The notes under the pieces are model-generated. The model saw nothing but the letters and a program-made list of their open reading frames with translations, made no database searches and was not told where the DNA came from. From assembly GCF_001507435.1 (NCBI RefSeq), contig NZ_LMWH01000037.1, forward strand, positions 62,001 to 126,000: 64,000 bases of DNA. Direction: 5' to 3'. This DNA is from Streptomyces sp. NRRL F-5122. Lineage in GTDB: Bacteria > Actinomycetota > Actinomycetes > Streptomycetales > Streptomycetaceae. A program made the position numbers and the translations under genes. This document shows, one piece after another, positions 24,545 to 33,837 of this stretch (position 1 is its first letter; each line of letters starts with the position of its first letter).

Positions 24545-27538
24545 GTGAGGCTGCACCGGCTCGACATCACCGCCTTCGGACCCTTCGCCGGGACCCAGCG
24601 AGTCGACTTCGACGAGCTCTCCGCCGCCGGTCTGTTCCTGCTCCACGGACCGACGGGCGCCGGCAAGACGTCCGTCCTGGACGCCGTGTGCTACGCCCTG
24701 TACGGGGCCGTGCCCGGCGCCCGGCAGAGCGGCCAGGGCGTGACCCTGCGCAGCGACCATGCGGCCCCGGAGACGCGCACCGGGATCAGGCTCGAACTCA
24801 CTGTCGCCGGACGCCGGTTGGAGGTCACCCGGCAACCGCCGTGGGAGCGCCCCAAGAAGCGCGGCACCGGTACGACGACCGACAAGGCCCAGACCTGGCT
24901 GCGCGAGTACGACACGGCGGCCGGTGCCTGGAAGGACCTCAGCCGCTCCCACCAGGAGATCGGTGAGGAGATCACCCAGCTGCTCGGCATGAGCCGGGAG
25001 CAGTTCTGCCAGGTCGTACTGTTGCCGCAGGGCGACTTCGCCCGTTTTCTGCGCGCCGACGCCGAGGCCCGCGGCAAACTGCTCGGGCGTCTCTTCGACA
25101 CCCACCGCTTCGCCGAGGTCGAAAAGCGCCTCGCCGAGCGGCGCAGGGCGACCGAGTCCGAGGTGCGGGACGGTGACGCCGTACTGCTGGCGGACGCCCA
25201 CCGGATGCAGCAGGCGGCCGGTGACGCCCTGCCCCTGCCGGAGCTCGCCCCGGGCGAGCCCGGGCTCGCCGACGCCGTTCTCGGCTGGGCCGCGGTCGCC
25301 CGCAGCACCGCCCGCGAGCGGCTCACCCATGCACACTGCGCCCGCACCGCCGCAGAGTCGCTGCGGGCCGAGGCCGAGGGACTGCTCGGCGGCACACGCG
25401 AACGGGCCCGGCTCCAGCGCATGTTCGCCGAGGCCCGGGAGCGGGCCGCACTGCTCGAGGAGCGGTCCGGCCTGCGCAGCGAGGCACAGGCGCGCCTCGA
25501 GCGCTCCCGCAAGGCCGAGAGGGTGGCGCCCGCCCTCGACCTGCGCGAGACCGCGGAGGCGGAGCACCGGCAGGCCGCCATCGACGAGGCACGCGCGCGT
25601 ACGCGGCTGCCCGGGACGTTCGCCCAGGACGGGGCGGCGGGTCTCGCCGCCGCGGCCCGCCGGGTCGCCGAGGAGCTCGGCGGACTCGAGTCGGCCCGCC
25701 GTGCCGAACAGCGTCTGGCCGGACTCGCCGCGGAGCGTGCGGATCTGGAGCGTGAGGAGCGTGCCGACGAGACGGTCCTGCAGGATGCCGAGGAGTGGCT
25801 GGCGGGGTGGGAGGAGACCCGGGCGGATCTGCAGGCCCGGATCGACGCGGCACAGCAGGACGCCGCCCGGGCCGAGCAGTTCGCGGTGCAGCGCGAGCCC
25901 GCGCAGCGCCGGCTGAGGGCGGCACGTCAGCGCGACGAGTTGGCCCGGGACACCGACGCGGCCCAGGCCCGTACCCTCGCCTCCCGCGAACGTGCGCTGA
26001 AGAGCCGCGAACACTGGCTCGACCTGAAGGAACAGCGGCTCAAGGGCATCGCCGCCGAACTCGCGGCGGGGCTCGTCGACGGCGAGCCCTGCACGGTGTG
26101 CGGGGCCGTCGAACACCCCGCGCCCGCGCAGAGGGTGGCCAGACACGTCGACCGTGATGCGGAGGAGCGGGCCCTCGCCGCTCACCGTGACGCCGACGAA
26201 CAGCGCGCCGAGGACGAGCGGCGGCTCGGCCTCGTCCGGGAGGCGCTCGCCGCGGCGACGGCCGAGGCCGGGGATGCCCCCACGTCCCTGCTGGCCGAGG
26301 AGTGGGAGGAACTGGAGCGGCTCTACGGCACCGCGCGCGCCGGCGCCGCACGACTCCACTCCGCGCGGGAGGAGTCGAGGCGGAACGAGCACGAGTGGGA
26401 GCGGCGCACGGCGGACCGGCAGCAGGCCGCGCTGCGCGGGGCGGCCCGTATCTCCCGCAGGGACGCCCTGGACCGCGAACAGGCTTCGCTGGAGGAGGAG
26501 TTGCTGCGCGCCCGGGGTGACGCGGCCAGTGTCTCGGCGCGCTCTGCGCAACTGGAGCGCAGGGCCGCGCTTCTTGCCGACGCCGCCGACGCCGCCCGCG
26601 CCGCGGAGGACGCCGCTCAGCGGCTGAAGGACGCCGACGCGCGCCTCGCCGACGCGGCGTTCCGCGCCGGGTTCGACACCCCCCGGGCGGCGGCCGAGGC
26701 GCTCCTCGGCGACGAGGCGCATCGCGAGCTGCAGCGGCGGCTCGACGCCTGGCAGCAGGAAGAGGCCGCCGTGCGCGCGGTGCTCACCGACGCCGACACC
26801 GTGGCGGCCGCGCAGCAGCCGCCCGCGGACCTCGAAGCCGTCGAACGGGCCGCCGAAGCGGCTGTCCGGCGGCTCCAGGAGGCGGTCTCCGCCCAGGACG
26901 CCGCGGCCCGCCGCTGCACCGAACTCGACCGGCTGTCCGTGCGTGCGGGCGTGGCCGTCCGCCGGCTGGCGCCCCTGCGCGAGGAGTACGACCGGGTGGC
27001 CGGGCTGGCCTCGCTGGCGTCGGGCACCTCCGCCGACAACGAACGGAAGATGCGCCTGGAGTCGTATGTGCTCGCCGCCCGTCTCGAACAGGTGGCGGCC
27101 GCCGCGACCGTGCGACTGCAGCGCATGTCCTCGGGCCGCTACACGCTGGTGCACTCGGACGACCGCTCGGGCCGCGGCCGCAGTGGCCTCGGCCTGCACG
27201 TCGTCGACGCATGGACCGGGCGGGAGCGGGACACGGCGACCCTCTCCGGCGGGGAGACGTTCTTCGCGTCCCTGGCGCTCGCCCTCGGGCTCGCGGACGT
27301 CGTCACCGACGAGGCCGGTGGTGTCCGCCTCGACACACTGTTCATCGACGAGGGATTCGGCAGCCTCGACGACCAGACCCTGGACGAGGTCCTCGACGTC
27401 CTCGACTCGCTTCGGGAACGGGACCGCAGCGTGGGCATCGTCAGCCATGTCGCGGACCTGCGGCGCCGTGTCCACGCCCAGTTGGAGGTCGTCAAGGGCA
27501 GGACGGGTTCGGTCCTGCGGCAGCGGGGCGCCGGCTGA
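24545..27538 (+). CDS. sbcC: SbcC SMC-like ATPase subunit
   Basis: 997 aa from a GTG at 24545 with GAAGGGAG upstream. N-terminal half-ATPase with Walker A HGPTGAGKTSV (~residues 36-46) and Q-loop GDFARFL. Long Glu/Arg/Ala-rich coiled coils follow, with the zinc-hook CTVC near residue 515. The C-terminal half has signature TLSGGETFFASLALALGLAD, Walker B LDTLFIDEGFGSLDD and VSHV. Paired with sbcD. Full-length and intact. Confidence 0.96.
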   Translation: MRLHRLDITAFGPFAGTQRVDFDELSAAGLFLLHGPTGAGKTSVLDAVCYALYGAVPGARQSGQGVTLRSDHAAPETRTGIRLELTVAGRRLEVTRQPPWERPKKRGTGTTTDKAQTWLREYDTAAGAWKDLSRSHQEIGEEITQLLGMSREQFCQVVLLPQGDFARFLRADAEARGKLLGRLFDTHRFAEVEKRLAERRRATESEVRDGDAVLLADAHRMQQAAGDALPLPELAPGEPGLADAVLGWAAVARSTARERLTHAHCARTAAESLRAEAEGLLGGTRERARLQRMFAEARERAALLEERSGLRSEAQARLERSRKAERVAPALDLRETAEAEHRQAAIDEARARTRLPGTFAQDGAAGLAAAARRVAEELGGLESARRAEQRLAGLAAERADLEREERADETVLQDAEEWLAGWEETRADLQARIDAAQQDAARAEQFAVQREPAQRRLRAARQRDELARDTDAAQARTLASRERALKSREHWLDLKEQRLKGIAAELAAGLVDGEPCTVCGAVEHPAPAQRVARHVDRDAEERALAAHRDADEQRAEDERRLGLVREALAAATAEAGDAPTSLLAEEWEELERLYGTARAGAARLHSAREESRRNEHEWERRTADRQQAALRGAARISRRDALDREQASLEEELLRARGDAASVSARSAQLERRAALLADAADAARAAEDAAQRLKDADARLADAAFRAGFDTPRAAAEALLGDEAHRELQRRLDAWQQEEAAVRAVLTDADTVAAAQQPPADLEAVERAAEAAVRRLQEAVSAQDAAARRCTELDRLSVRAGVAVRRLAPLREEYDRVAGLASLASGTSADNERKMRLESYVLAARLEQVAAAATVRLQRMSSGRYTLVHSDDRSGRGRSGLGLHVVDAWTGRERDTATLSGGETFFASLALALGLADVVTDEAGGVRLDTLFIDEGFGSLDDQTLDEVLDVLDSLRERDRSVGIVSHVADLRRRVHAQLEVVKGRTGSVLRQRGAG

Positions 27539-27544
27539 GACGGC

Positions 27545-27991
27545 TCAGCGGCCGAGGGGACGACGGGGGAGGGGCGACGAGTAGACGACGCTCGTCGTCA
27601 CGGATCCCAGTGTGCCGATCCTGCCGGACACCTCCTCCAGATGCCTCATCGAGCGCGCCGCGACCTTGATGACGAAGCAGTCGTCGCCCGTGACGTGGTG
27701 TGCCTCCAGGATCTCGGGCGTCGCGCCGACCAGGTCGTGGAACGGCTTGTAGTTGCCGTTCGGGTACCGCAGCCGTACGAAGGCCATGATCGGCAGTCCG
27801 AGCCGCTCGGGGTCGACGACCGCCGCGTACCCCTGGATGACTCCGGCCTCCTCCAGCCTGCGGACCCGCTCGGTCACCGCGCTCGGGGACATGGCCACGG
27901 CGCGGGCCAACTCGGCGTAGCTGACGCGCCCTTCGCGCTGAAGGACGTCGAGAATCCGCCAGTCGGTGGCGTCCGGTGAATACGCGGTCAT
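27545..27991 (-). CDS. Lrp/AsnC family regulator (rhodanese-linked)
   Basis: 148 aa, ATG at 27991. HTH at residues ~10-60 (DATDWRILDVLQREGRVSYA, MSPSAVTERVRRLEEAG) and a RAM ligand domain with HHVTGDDCFVIKVAA. Divergent from a rhodanese gene, which it probably controls; ligand presumably an amino acid, perhaps Cys, by context. Its 3' end is 6 bases from the sbcC stop. Confidence 0.9.
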   Translation of the reverse strand: MTAYSPDATDWRILDVLQREGRVSYAELARAVAMSPSAVTERVRRLEEAGVIQGYAAVVDPERLGLPIMAFVRLRYPNGNYKPFHDLVGATPEILEAHHVTGDDCFVIKVAARSMRHLEEVSGRIGTLGSVTTSVVYSSPLPRRPLGR

Positions 27992-28114
27992 TTTCGAGAG
28001 ATAACAGAGAGATCCCCGGCCGATCAAGAGGTGTGCCGTGGATCGCACCTTCAGGACGCCGAAGGGCGACCGTAGATTTCGGGTCATCGAGACACCTCTC
28101 TGAAAGGGCCCGAC

Positions 28115-28630
28115 GTGAGCGACACCTCGACCCTCGCCGACCCCGTCCTGCGCATCCCGCCCGCCGCCCCTGCGGTGGCCGCCGCCCACTTCCGGGCGAG
28201 CCTCGCCTTCCACACCGACGTGTCCGACGTCGCCTCCGCGCTGGCGACCGGGGACCCGGGATTCGTCCTCCTCGACTCGCGGTCCACCGCGGCCTGGGAC
28301 CAGGGCCACATCCCGGGTGCGCTCCACCTGCCCACGGCCCTTGTTCCGGAGCAGGCCGAGCGGCTGCTCGACAAGTCCGTCCCGGTCGTCACCTATTGCT
28401 GGGGTCCCGGCTGCAACGGTGCGGCCCGTGCGGCCCTTGCGCTCGCCGAGCTCGGGTTCTCGGTCAAGGAGATGCTCGGCGGCTTCGAGTACTGGGCGCG
28501 CGAGGGCCTGGAGTTCGAGACCCGGGAGGGCCGAGGGCGTCGCTCCGCCGACTCTCTCTCGGGCTTGACCGGTGCTCGTGCGGCAGACCAACCTCCCACG
28601 CCTGCACAGCAGTTGGACTGCGGCTGCTGA
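28115..28630 (+). CDS. Rhodanese-like sulfurtransferase domain protein
   Basis: 171 aa from a GTG at 28115 with GAAAGGG upstream. Rhodanese fold at ~35-140: FVLLDSRSTAAWDQGHIPGA and the active-site loop TYCWGPGCNGAARA with Cys in the catalytic position. The tail ends in CGC, which may bind metal or exchange sulfur. Sulfur transfer to cyanide-like or thiol acceptors is the family activity. Divergent from an Lrp gene. Confidence 0.87.
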   Translation: MSDTSTLADPVLRIPPAAPAVAAAHFRASLAFHTDVSDVASALATGDPGFVLLDSRSTAAWDQGHIPGALHLPTALVPEQAERLLDKSVPVVTYCWGPGCNGAARAALALAELGFSVKEMLGGFEYWAREGLEFETREGRGRRSADSLSGLTGARAADQPPTPAQQLDCGC

Positions 28631-28702
28631 CGTTCCGCGGCCGATATTCCCACCCTGCGGAAGCGGTGCCTCCGCTGCGCCGGGTGCGTGTAGCTTCTGA
28701 GC

Positions 28703-29218
28703 ATGGTCAGTCATACGGATCAAGGTGCGGTCGCGTGGGTCGAGTCGGGCGGCGGGCCGCTCATCGCGATACCGGAGGTGGTGCTGCCGTTCTGGGCGGG
28801 CGCCGACGGCGACGAGACGTCCTCCGACTACGACCGGGCCTGTGAGATCGAGGGATACATCGGGCTGGTGCCGGTCGGGGACACCCGCGCCCTGGTCCTG
28901 GGCGACGAGCCCGCCTCCACCGCCTTTCTGGCGGAGTTCGGCACATTCGTACGCTGGTGCGCCGCGGACTCCGAGGCCGCGCTGCTCGACCGCGTCCCCG
29001 AGGCGCTGCGTACCGCGCAGTGGGAGCCGGAGGTGCAGTGGGACGTCCCGGGCGACGTGGTGCTGTTCGACGCGGCCTGGCCGGGTCACGAGTCCACACG
29101 CACGGAACATCTTCGGGTGGCGCTCGAACCGGGGCGGTACACGGTGCGGGCGGCGTACGTGGAGCCGGGCCCCGAGATCTGGATGGGTCTCGTCCAGGTC
29201 CGCCGGACGGGCGGCTGA
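28703..29218 (+). CDS. Imm21-like immunity protein
   Basis: 171 aa. WVESGGGPLIAIPEVVLPFW, DYDRACEIEGYIGLVPVG, ALVLGDEPASTAFL and the closing LEPGRYTVRAAYVEPG match my recollection of the Imm21 immunity family linked to polymorphic toxins. No toxin gene is adjacent. The SDR gene starts one base after its stop, so the two are co-transcribed. Family call is from memory of the pattern, not a search. Confidence 0.68.
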   Translation: MVSHTDQGAVAWVESGGGPLIAIPEVVLPFWAGADGDETSSDYDRACEIEGYIGLVPVGDTRALVLGDEPASTAFLAEFGTFVRWCAADSEAALLDRVPEALRTAQWEPEVQWDVPGDVVLFDAAWPGHESTRTEHLRVALEPGRYTVRAAYVEPGPEIWMGLVQVRRTGG

Positions 29219-29219
29219 C

Positions 29220-30065
29220 GTGCCACGGCTCCCGTCCCCCACAGTCGAGGAACTCCGCCGCGACCCCCTGCCCCTGCGCGGCAGGACCGCCCTCGTGACC
29301 GGCGCCGGCCGGCGCGGAGGCATCGGTTACGCGGTGGCCCGGCGGCTGGCCGCCTACGGCGCCGGCGTCTATCTGCACCACCATGTGCCGCACGACGCGG
29401 CGATGCCCTGGGGCGCCGACCGTCCCGAGGAGGTGGTCGCCGCAGTGCGCGCGGCCCTCGGTGACCCGGACGCCCCGGTCGTCGACGGACCGGCCGACCT
29501 GTCCGACCCCTCCGCCCCCGCCGAACTGATCGCGACGGCCGCCGGGGCGCTGGGCGGACGACTGGACATCCTCGTCGCCAACCACGCGCTCAGCGGCAGC
29601 GACGGGACACTCGACACCGTCGACGCCGCCATGCTGGACGCCCACTGGGCGGTGGACACCCGCTCCGTCCTGTTCCTGGTCCAGGCGTACGCCCGACTGC
29701 GCGCGGCGACCCCCGCGGGGGGAGCGGGCGGTCGGGTGGTGATGATGACCTCCGGGCAGGACATCGCGGGCGGTATGCCCGAGGAGATCGCCTATGCCCT
29801 GCAGAAGGGTGCCCTCGCCTCGATCACGCGCTCGCTCGCGACCGCCCTCGCAGAGCGGGGCGTCACCGTCAACACGGTCAACCCCGGCCCCGTGGACACG
29901 GACTATCTGACCGGCGATGCGTACGAGACCGTCGCCGCCCGGTTCCCGGCCGGACACTGGGGCATGCCGGACGACCCCGCCCGCCTCATCGCCTGGCTCG
30001 CCACGGACGAGGCCGCCTGGATCACCGGGCAGGTCATCGACTCGGAGGGCGGTTTCCGCCGGTGA
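29220..30065 (+). CDS. SDR family oxidoreductase
   Basis: 281 aa from a GTG at 29220, one base after the Imm21 stop. Rossmann fold with the cofactor motif TGAGRRGGIGYAVA (~residues 29-42), catalytic Ser in VMMTSGQDIAG and YALQK (Tyr-x3-Lys). VNTVNPGPVDTDYL and ITGQVIDSEGGF are the FabG-like C-terminal motifs. NAD(P)H-dependent ketone/alcohol conversion; substrate unknown. Confidence 0.9.
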   Translation: MPRLPSPTVEELRRDPLPLRGRTALVTGAGRRGGIGYAVARRLAAYGAGVYLHHHVPHDAAMPWGADRPEEVVAAVRAALGDPDAPVVDGPADLSDPSAPAELIATAAGALGGRLDILVANHALSGSDGTLDTVDAAMLDAHWAVDTRSVLFLVQAYARLRAATPAGGAGGRVVMMTSGQDIAGGMPEEIAYALQKGALASITRSLATALAERGVTVNTVNPGPVDTDYLTGDAYETVAARFPAGHWGMPDDPARLIAWLATDEAAWITGQVIDSEGGFRR

Positions 30066-30101
30066 CGGCCGGACCCGGAGGCGACGCCCCGGGACCGGCC
30101 G
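30066..30101. terminator. Terminator between SDR and DUF885 genes
   Basis: 7-bp outer and 5-bp inner arms separated by one A-A mismatch (30066-30078 / 30089-30101); directly follows the SDR stop. Confidence 0.7.
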
Positions 30102-30111
30102 CCCGTCCGGC

Positions 30112-31806
30112 TCAGAGCCGCGACAGTTCGTCCACCAGGTCGTCCAGGCCCAGCGAACCCTGCGAGAGCGCCGCCATGTGCCAGGCCTTCGCGTCGAACG
30201 CGTCGCCGTGGCGCTTCCGGGCGTTCTCCCGGCCCAGCAGCCAGGCCCGCTCGCCCAGCTTGTAGCCGATCGCCTGGCCTGGCATCGACAGATAGCGGAC
30301 CAGCTCGCTCTCCACGAAGTCCGCGGGACGGCTGGAGTGGGAGCCGAAGAACTCCTGCGCCAGCGCGGCCGTCCAGCGCTCACCCGGGTGGAACGGCGAG
30401 TCGCCCGGGATCTCCAGCTCCAGATGCATGCCGATGTCGATGATGACGCGGACCGCACGCATCATCTGGGCGTCGAGATAGCCGAGCCGCTGCTCCGGGT
30501 CGGTGAGGAAGCCGAGCTCGTCCATGAGGCGCTCCGCGTACAGGGCCCAGCCCTCGGCGTTGGCGCTGACACCGCCCACGGTCGCCTGGTAGCGGGAGAG
30601 GTCCTGCGACACGTGTGCCCACTGGGCCAGTTGCAGATGGTGGCCGGGGACGCCCTCGTGGTACCAGGTCGAGACCAGGTCGTACACCGGGAACCGGGTC
30701 TGGCCCATCGTCGGCAGCCAGGTCCGCCCGGGGCGGGAGAAGTCGGCGGAGGGCGCCGTGTAGTACGGCGCCGCCGCGCTGCCGGGGGGCGCGATGCAGG
30801 ACTCCACCCTCCGGACCCGCTCGGCGAGTTCGAAGTGCGTTCCGTCGAGGGCCTCGATCGCCTCGTCCATCAGGCCCTGCAGCCAGTCGCGGACCTCGTC
30901 GACGCCCTCGATGTGGGTGCCGTGCTCGTCGAGGTGCGCCAGCGCGACCCAGGGTGTCGCGGCACCGGGGAGGACCTTCTCGGCCTCCTTCTTCATCTCG
31001 CCCAGGAGCCGGTGGTACTCGGACCAGCCGTATGCGTACGCCTCGTCGAGGTCAAGGTCCGTGCCGTTGAAGTAGCGCGCCCAGCGGGCGTAGCGCTCGC
31101 GGCCGACCGTGTTCGGCGCGCCCTCGACCGTCGGTGCGTAGACGTCGCGCATCCAGTCCCGCAGCTCCACGACGGCCGCGGTCGCCGCACGGGCCGCGTC
31201 GTCGAGCTGCGAGCGCAGCGGCTCGGGCCCCTCGGAGGCGAAATCCTCGAACCAGCCGCGGCCCCGGCCGTCCGTGTCGGACCACTCGGTGAGCTGCTCG
31301 ACGAAGGTCGCGGTCGGGCGCGGTCCGGCGTGCAGCTTGCGCTCGAGCCCCAGGGCGAGGGACTCGCGGTAGCCCGCCAGTGCGGTGGGAACGGCGCGCA
31401 GCCGCTCCACGATCGCCGCCCAGTCCTCGTCCGTCGCGGTGGGGGTGATCGTGAAGACGTCACGCACGGAGTGCACGGGACTGTGCAGGTTGCTCACCGT
31501 CCTGAGACCCTCGTCGGCCTCGTGCACGGCGAGTTCCGCGGTGAGCCGCTCGCGCAGCAGTCGCGCGCACCGTCGTTCGATGTCGCTGTCCGCGCCCGGG
31601 CGGCGCTCCGCCTCGTCGAGCCGGGCGAGGGTCGCCCGTGCCAGCTCGGCGAGCGCCTCCTGGCCCGCGGGCGAGGTGTCGGGCAGCTTGCTCGAACTCT
31701 CCTTCACACCGAGGTAGGTACCGGTGACGGGGTCGAGGGCGACGAGGGCGTCGACGTAGGCGTCGGCGACCTCCCGGGGCAGAGGGCTCCTGGTGGTGTC
31801 TGACAT
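30112..31806 (-). CDS. DUF885 family protein (putative metallopeptidase)
   Basis: 564 aa from the ATG at 31806 (ATG 31815 also in frame). All-helical DUF885 protein with the zinc-binding WYHEGVPGHHLQ motif (HExxPGH type) near residue 382 and a downstream glutamate region SANAEGWALYAERLMDELG. The fold resembles M32/M3-type peptidases, and a few members have carboxypeptidase-like activity. No signal peptide, so cytoplasmic. Confidence 0.9.
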   Translation of the reverse strand: MSDTTRSPLPREVADAYVDALVALDPVTGTYLGVKESSSKLPDTSPAGQEALAELARATLARLDEAERRPGADSDIERRCARLLRERLTAELAVHEADEGLRTVSNLHSPVHSVRDVFTITPTATDEDWAAIVERLRAVPTALAGYRESLALGLERKLHAGPRPTATFVEQLTEWSDTDGRGRGWFEDFASEGPEPLRSQLDDAARAATAAVVELRDWMRDVYAPTVEGAPNTVGRERYARWARYFNGTDLDLDEAYAYGWSEYHRLLGEMKKEAEKVLPGAATPWVALAHLDEHGTHIEGVDEVRDWLQGLMDEAIEALDGTHFELAERVRRVESCIAPPGSAAAPYYTAPSADFSRPGRTWLPTMGQTRFPVYDLVSTWYHEGVPGHHLQLAQWAHVSQDLSRYQATVGGVSANAEGWALYAERLMDELGFLTDPEQRLGYLDAQMMRAVRVIIDIGMHLELEIPGDSPFHPGERWTAALAQEFFGSHSSRPADFVESELVRYLSMPGQAIGYKLGERAWLLGRENARKRHGDAFDAKAWHMAALSQGSLGLDDLVDELSRL

Positions 31807-31873
31807 GCGGACCATCCTGATACGACACCGTGGGGCGCGTCACGGGGATTCCGCGCTCGGCTTAGGGCCTGAA

Positions 31874-31902
31874 GTTCGGATCAGGTCGGCCGGGAGGGAC
31901 CG
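31874..31902 (+). repeat. 29-bp intergenic repeat, copy B
   Basis: 28/29 identity with 19624-19652. Lies between the DUF885 promoter and the 3' end of the second Lrp gene. Confidence 0.7.
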
Positions 31903-31936
31903 AAGCGTTCGCGTGATGCCGACGTGATCCATGCAG

Positions 31937-32440
31937 CTAGGGCTGTTCAGTGGGTTTCGGCGGGCTCTGGCCCGGTGGCAGCAGGGGACCGCAGTCCCAT
32001 TGCTGGAAGATCAGCCGCGTCTCCACCCGGGCCACCTCCCGCCGGGCCGTGAACTCGTCCAGGACCAGCCGCTGGAGATCCGCCATGTCCGCGACCGCGA
32101 CATGCACGAGGTAGTCGTCGGGGCCGGTGAGGTGGAAGACGGTCCGCGACTCGGGCAACGCCCGGATGCGTTCCACGAAGGGGCCGACAAGCTCCCGCCG
32201 ATGCGGTCTGACCTGCACCGATAGCAGCGCTTCCAGTCCGCGCCCCAGCTTCGCCGGGTCGAGCCGCAGTTGATGGCCGAGAATGACGCCCGAGCGGCGC
32301 AGCCTCGTCACGCGGTCCAGGCAGGTCGAGGGCGCGACGCCGACCTGCGCCGCGAGGTCGCGGTACGTCGTCCGGGCGTCGTTCTGCAACAGCCGCAGAA
32401 GATGGAGATCCACCGGGTCCAGTACGACGGATTCGGCCAT
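31937..32440 (-). CDS. Lrp/AsnC family regulator (PLP-enzyme-linked)
   Basis: 167 aa, ATG at 32440. HTH (LHLLRLLQNDARTTYRDLAA, APSTCLDRVTRLRRSG) and RAM domain (VFHLTGPDDYLVHVAVADM). Divergent from a cystathionine gamma-synthase-like gene with a 60-bp gap, so likely its regulator with an amino acid (methionine or cysteine family) as signal. Pro-rich C-terminal tail. Confidence 0.9.
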   Translation of the reverse strand: MAESVVLDPVDLHLLRLLQNDARTTYRDLAAQVGVAPSTCLDRVTRLRRSGVILGHQLRLDPAKLGRGLEALLSVQVRPHRRELVGPFVERIRALPESRTVFHLTGPDDYLVHVAVADMADLQRLVLDEFTARREVARVETRLIFQQWDCGPLLPPGQSPPKPTEQP

Positions 32441-32500
32441 GTGGCGAACGTAGCACGGGTTTCGGCGCCGTGACCCCGGCCGGTGTTCAGTCTGCCATCC

Positions 32501-33724
32501 ATGGACTCCCGTACTCATGGCACCCACGACGCGCAGGACGGATTCGCGGTGGATTTCCCCGCCCGCCGGGCACTGGCCACCGAGGCCGTGCACGCCGGGC
32601 GTGAGGACCTCGCCGAGTTGGGGCTGCACGCCCCGCCCCTCGACTTCTCCACGACCTATCCCTCGCACGACAGCCGTGACGAGGCAGCCCGCATCGACGC
32701 GTTCGCGGCCGACGGCGCGGAACCCGACGGGCCGCCCGTGTACGGGCGGCTCGGCAACCCCACCGTCGCCCGCTTCGAGACCGCGGTCGCGCGGCTCGAG
32801 GGCACCGGGGGCGCGGTCGCCTTCGCGAGCGGCATGGCCGCGCTCAGTGCCGTCCTGCTCGCCAGGAACACACTGGGGCTGCGCCATGTCGTCGCCGTAC
32901 GACCGTTGTACGGCTGCAGCGACCATCTGCTGACCGCCGGGCTGCTGGGCAACGAGGTGACCTGGACCGACCCGGCGGGCATCGCCGACTCCCTGCGCCC
33001 GGACACCGGCCTCGTCATGGTCGAGTCGCCGGCCAATCCGACGCTCGCGGAGGTCGATCTGCGCGCGATCGCCCACGCCTGCGGCTCGGTTCCGTTGCTG
33101 GCGGACAACACCTTCGCGACGCCCGTTCTGCAACGGCCCGCCGCGCTGGGAGCGCGGCTGGTGCTGCACAGCGCCACGAAGTACCTCGGCGGGCACGGTG
33201 ATGTGATGGGCGGGGTGGTGGCCTGCGACGAGGAGATGGCGAGCCGGCTCCGCCAGATGCGCTTCGCGACGGGTGCGGTGCTCCACCCGCTCGCCGGTTA
33301 CCTGCTGCTGCGCGGTCTGTCGACGTTGCCGGTGCGGGTCAGGGCCGCGTCGGCGACCGCCGAGGAACTCACCCGCCGGCTCGCCGCCGACCCGCGGGTG
33401 GCCCGGGTCCACTACCCGCGCATCGGCGGCGCGATGATCGCCTTCGAGGTGCACGGCGATCCGCACGCGGTGATCGGACGGGTCCGCCTGATCACGCCCG
33501 CCGTCAGCCTGGGTAGCGTCGACACCCTCATCCAGCACCCGGCGTCCATCAGCCACCGCATCGTCGACGCGACGGACCGCCGGGACGCCGGGGTGAGCGA
33601 CCGGCTGCTGCGGTTGTCGGTGGGCCTGGAGGACGTCGAGGACCTGTGGGCCGATCTGGACACGGCGTTGGGGGCGGAGCGGGGTCCGGCCCCGGCGCGG
33701 TGGCAGGAGGCCGTGGGCCGGTAG
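32501..33724 (+). CDS. Cys/Met metabolism PLP-dependent enzyme (cystathionine gamma-synthase/lyase family)
   Basis: 407 aa from the ATG at 32501. Fold type I: PVYGRLGNPTVARFE (PLP phosphate region), FASGMAAL, LADNTFATPVLQRP with the PLP-ring Asp, and the lysine in LHSATKYLGGHGDV that forms the Schiff base. The C-terminal GSVDTLIQHPASISHR matches the family substrate loop. Whether it is a synthase, beta/gamma-lyase or methionine gamma-lyase cannot be decided. Divergent Lrp gene next door. Confidence 0.9.
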   Translation: MDSRTHGTHDAQDGFAVDFPARRALATEAVHAGREDLAELGLHAPPLDFSTTYPSHDSRDEAARIDAFAADGAEPDGPPVYGRLGNPTVARFETAVARLEGTGGAVAFASGMAALSAVLLARNTLGLRHVVAVRPLYGCSDHLLTAGLLGNEVTWTDPAGIADSLRPDTGLVMVESPANPTLAEVDLRAIAHACGSVPLLADNTFATPVLQRPAALGARLVLHSATKYLGGHGDVMGGVVACDEEMASRLRQMRFATGAVLHPLAGYLLLRGLSTLPVRVRAASATAEELTRRLAADPRVARVHYPRIGGAMIAFEVHGDPHAVIGRVRLITPAVSLGSVDTLIQHPASISHRIVDATDRRDAGVSDRLLRLSVGLEDVEDLWADLDTALGAERGPAPARWQEAVGR

Positions 33725-33773
33725 CCGGCTGCGGCGTACGGGTGCCGTCCGCGGCCGCCCGGACCCCGCACGG

Positions 33774-33806
33774 CGAACGGCCCGGCGGATCGCGCCGGGC
33801 CGTTCG
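33774..33806. terminator. 14-bp perfect-stem bidirectional terminator
   Basis: 33774-33787 pairs with 33793-33806 around a 5-nt loop, between converging PLP-enzyme and GNAT genes. Confidence 0.85.
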
Positions 33807-33837
33807 GTGGGTCGTGTGCGCCGGGGGCGCGGGACGG

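Noticed and set aside
24305..27475. 1056-codon open frame on the minus strand
   Set aside because: It is antisense to sbcC. Long antisense frames arise in high-GC Streptomyces genes; the sense strand has all SbcC motifs.
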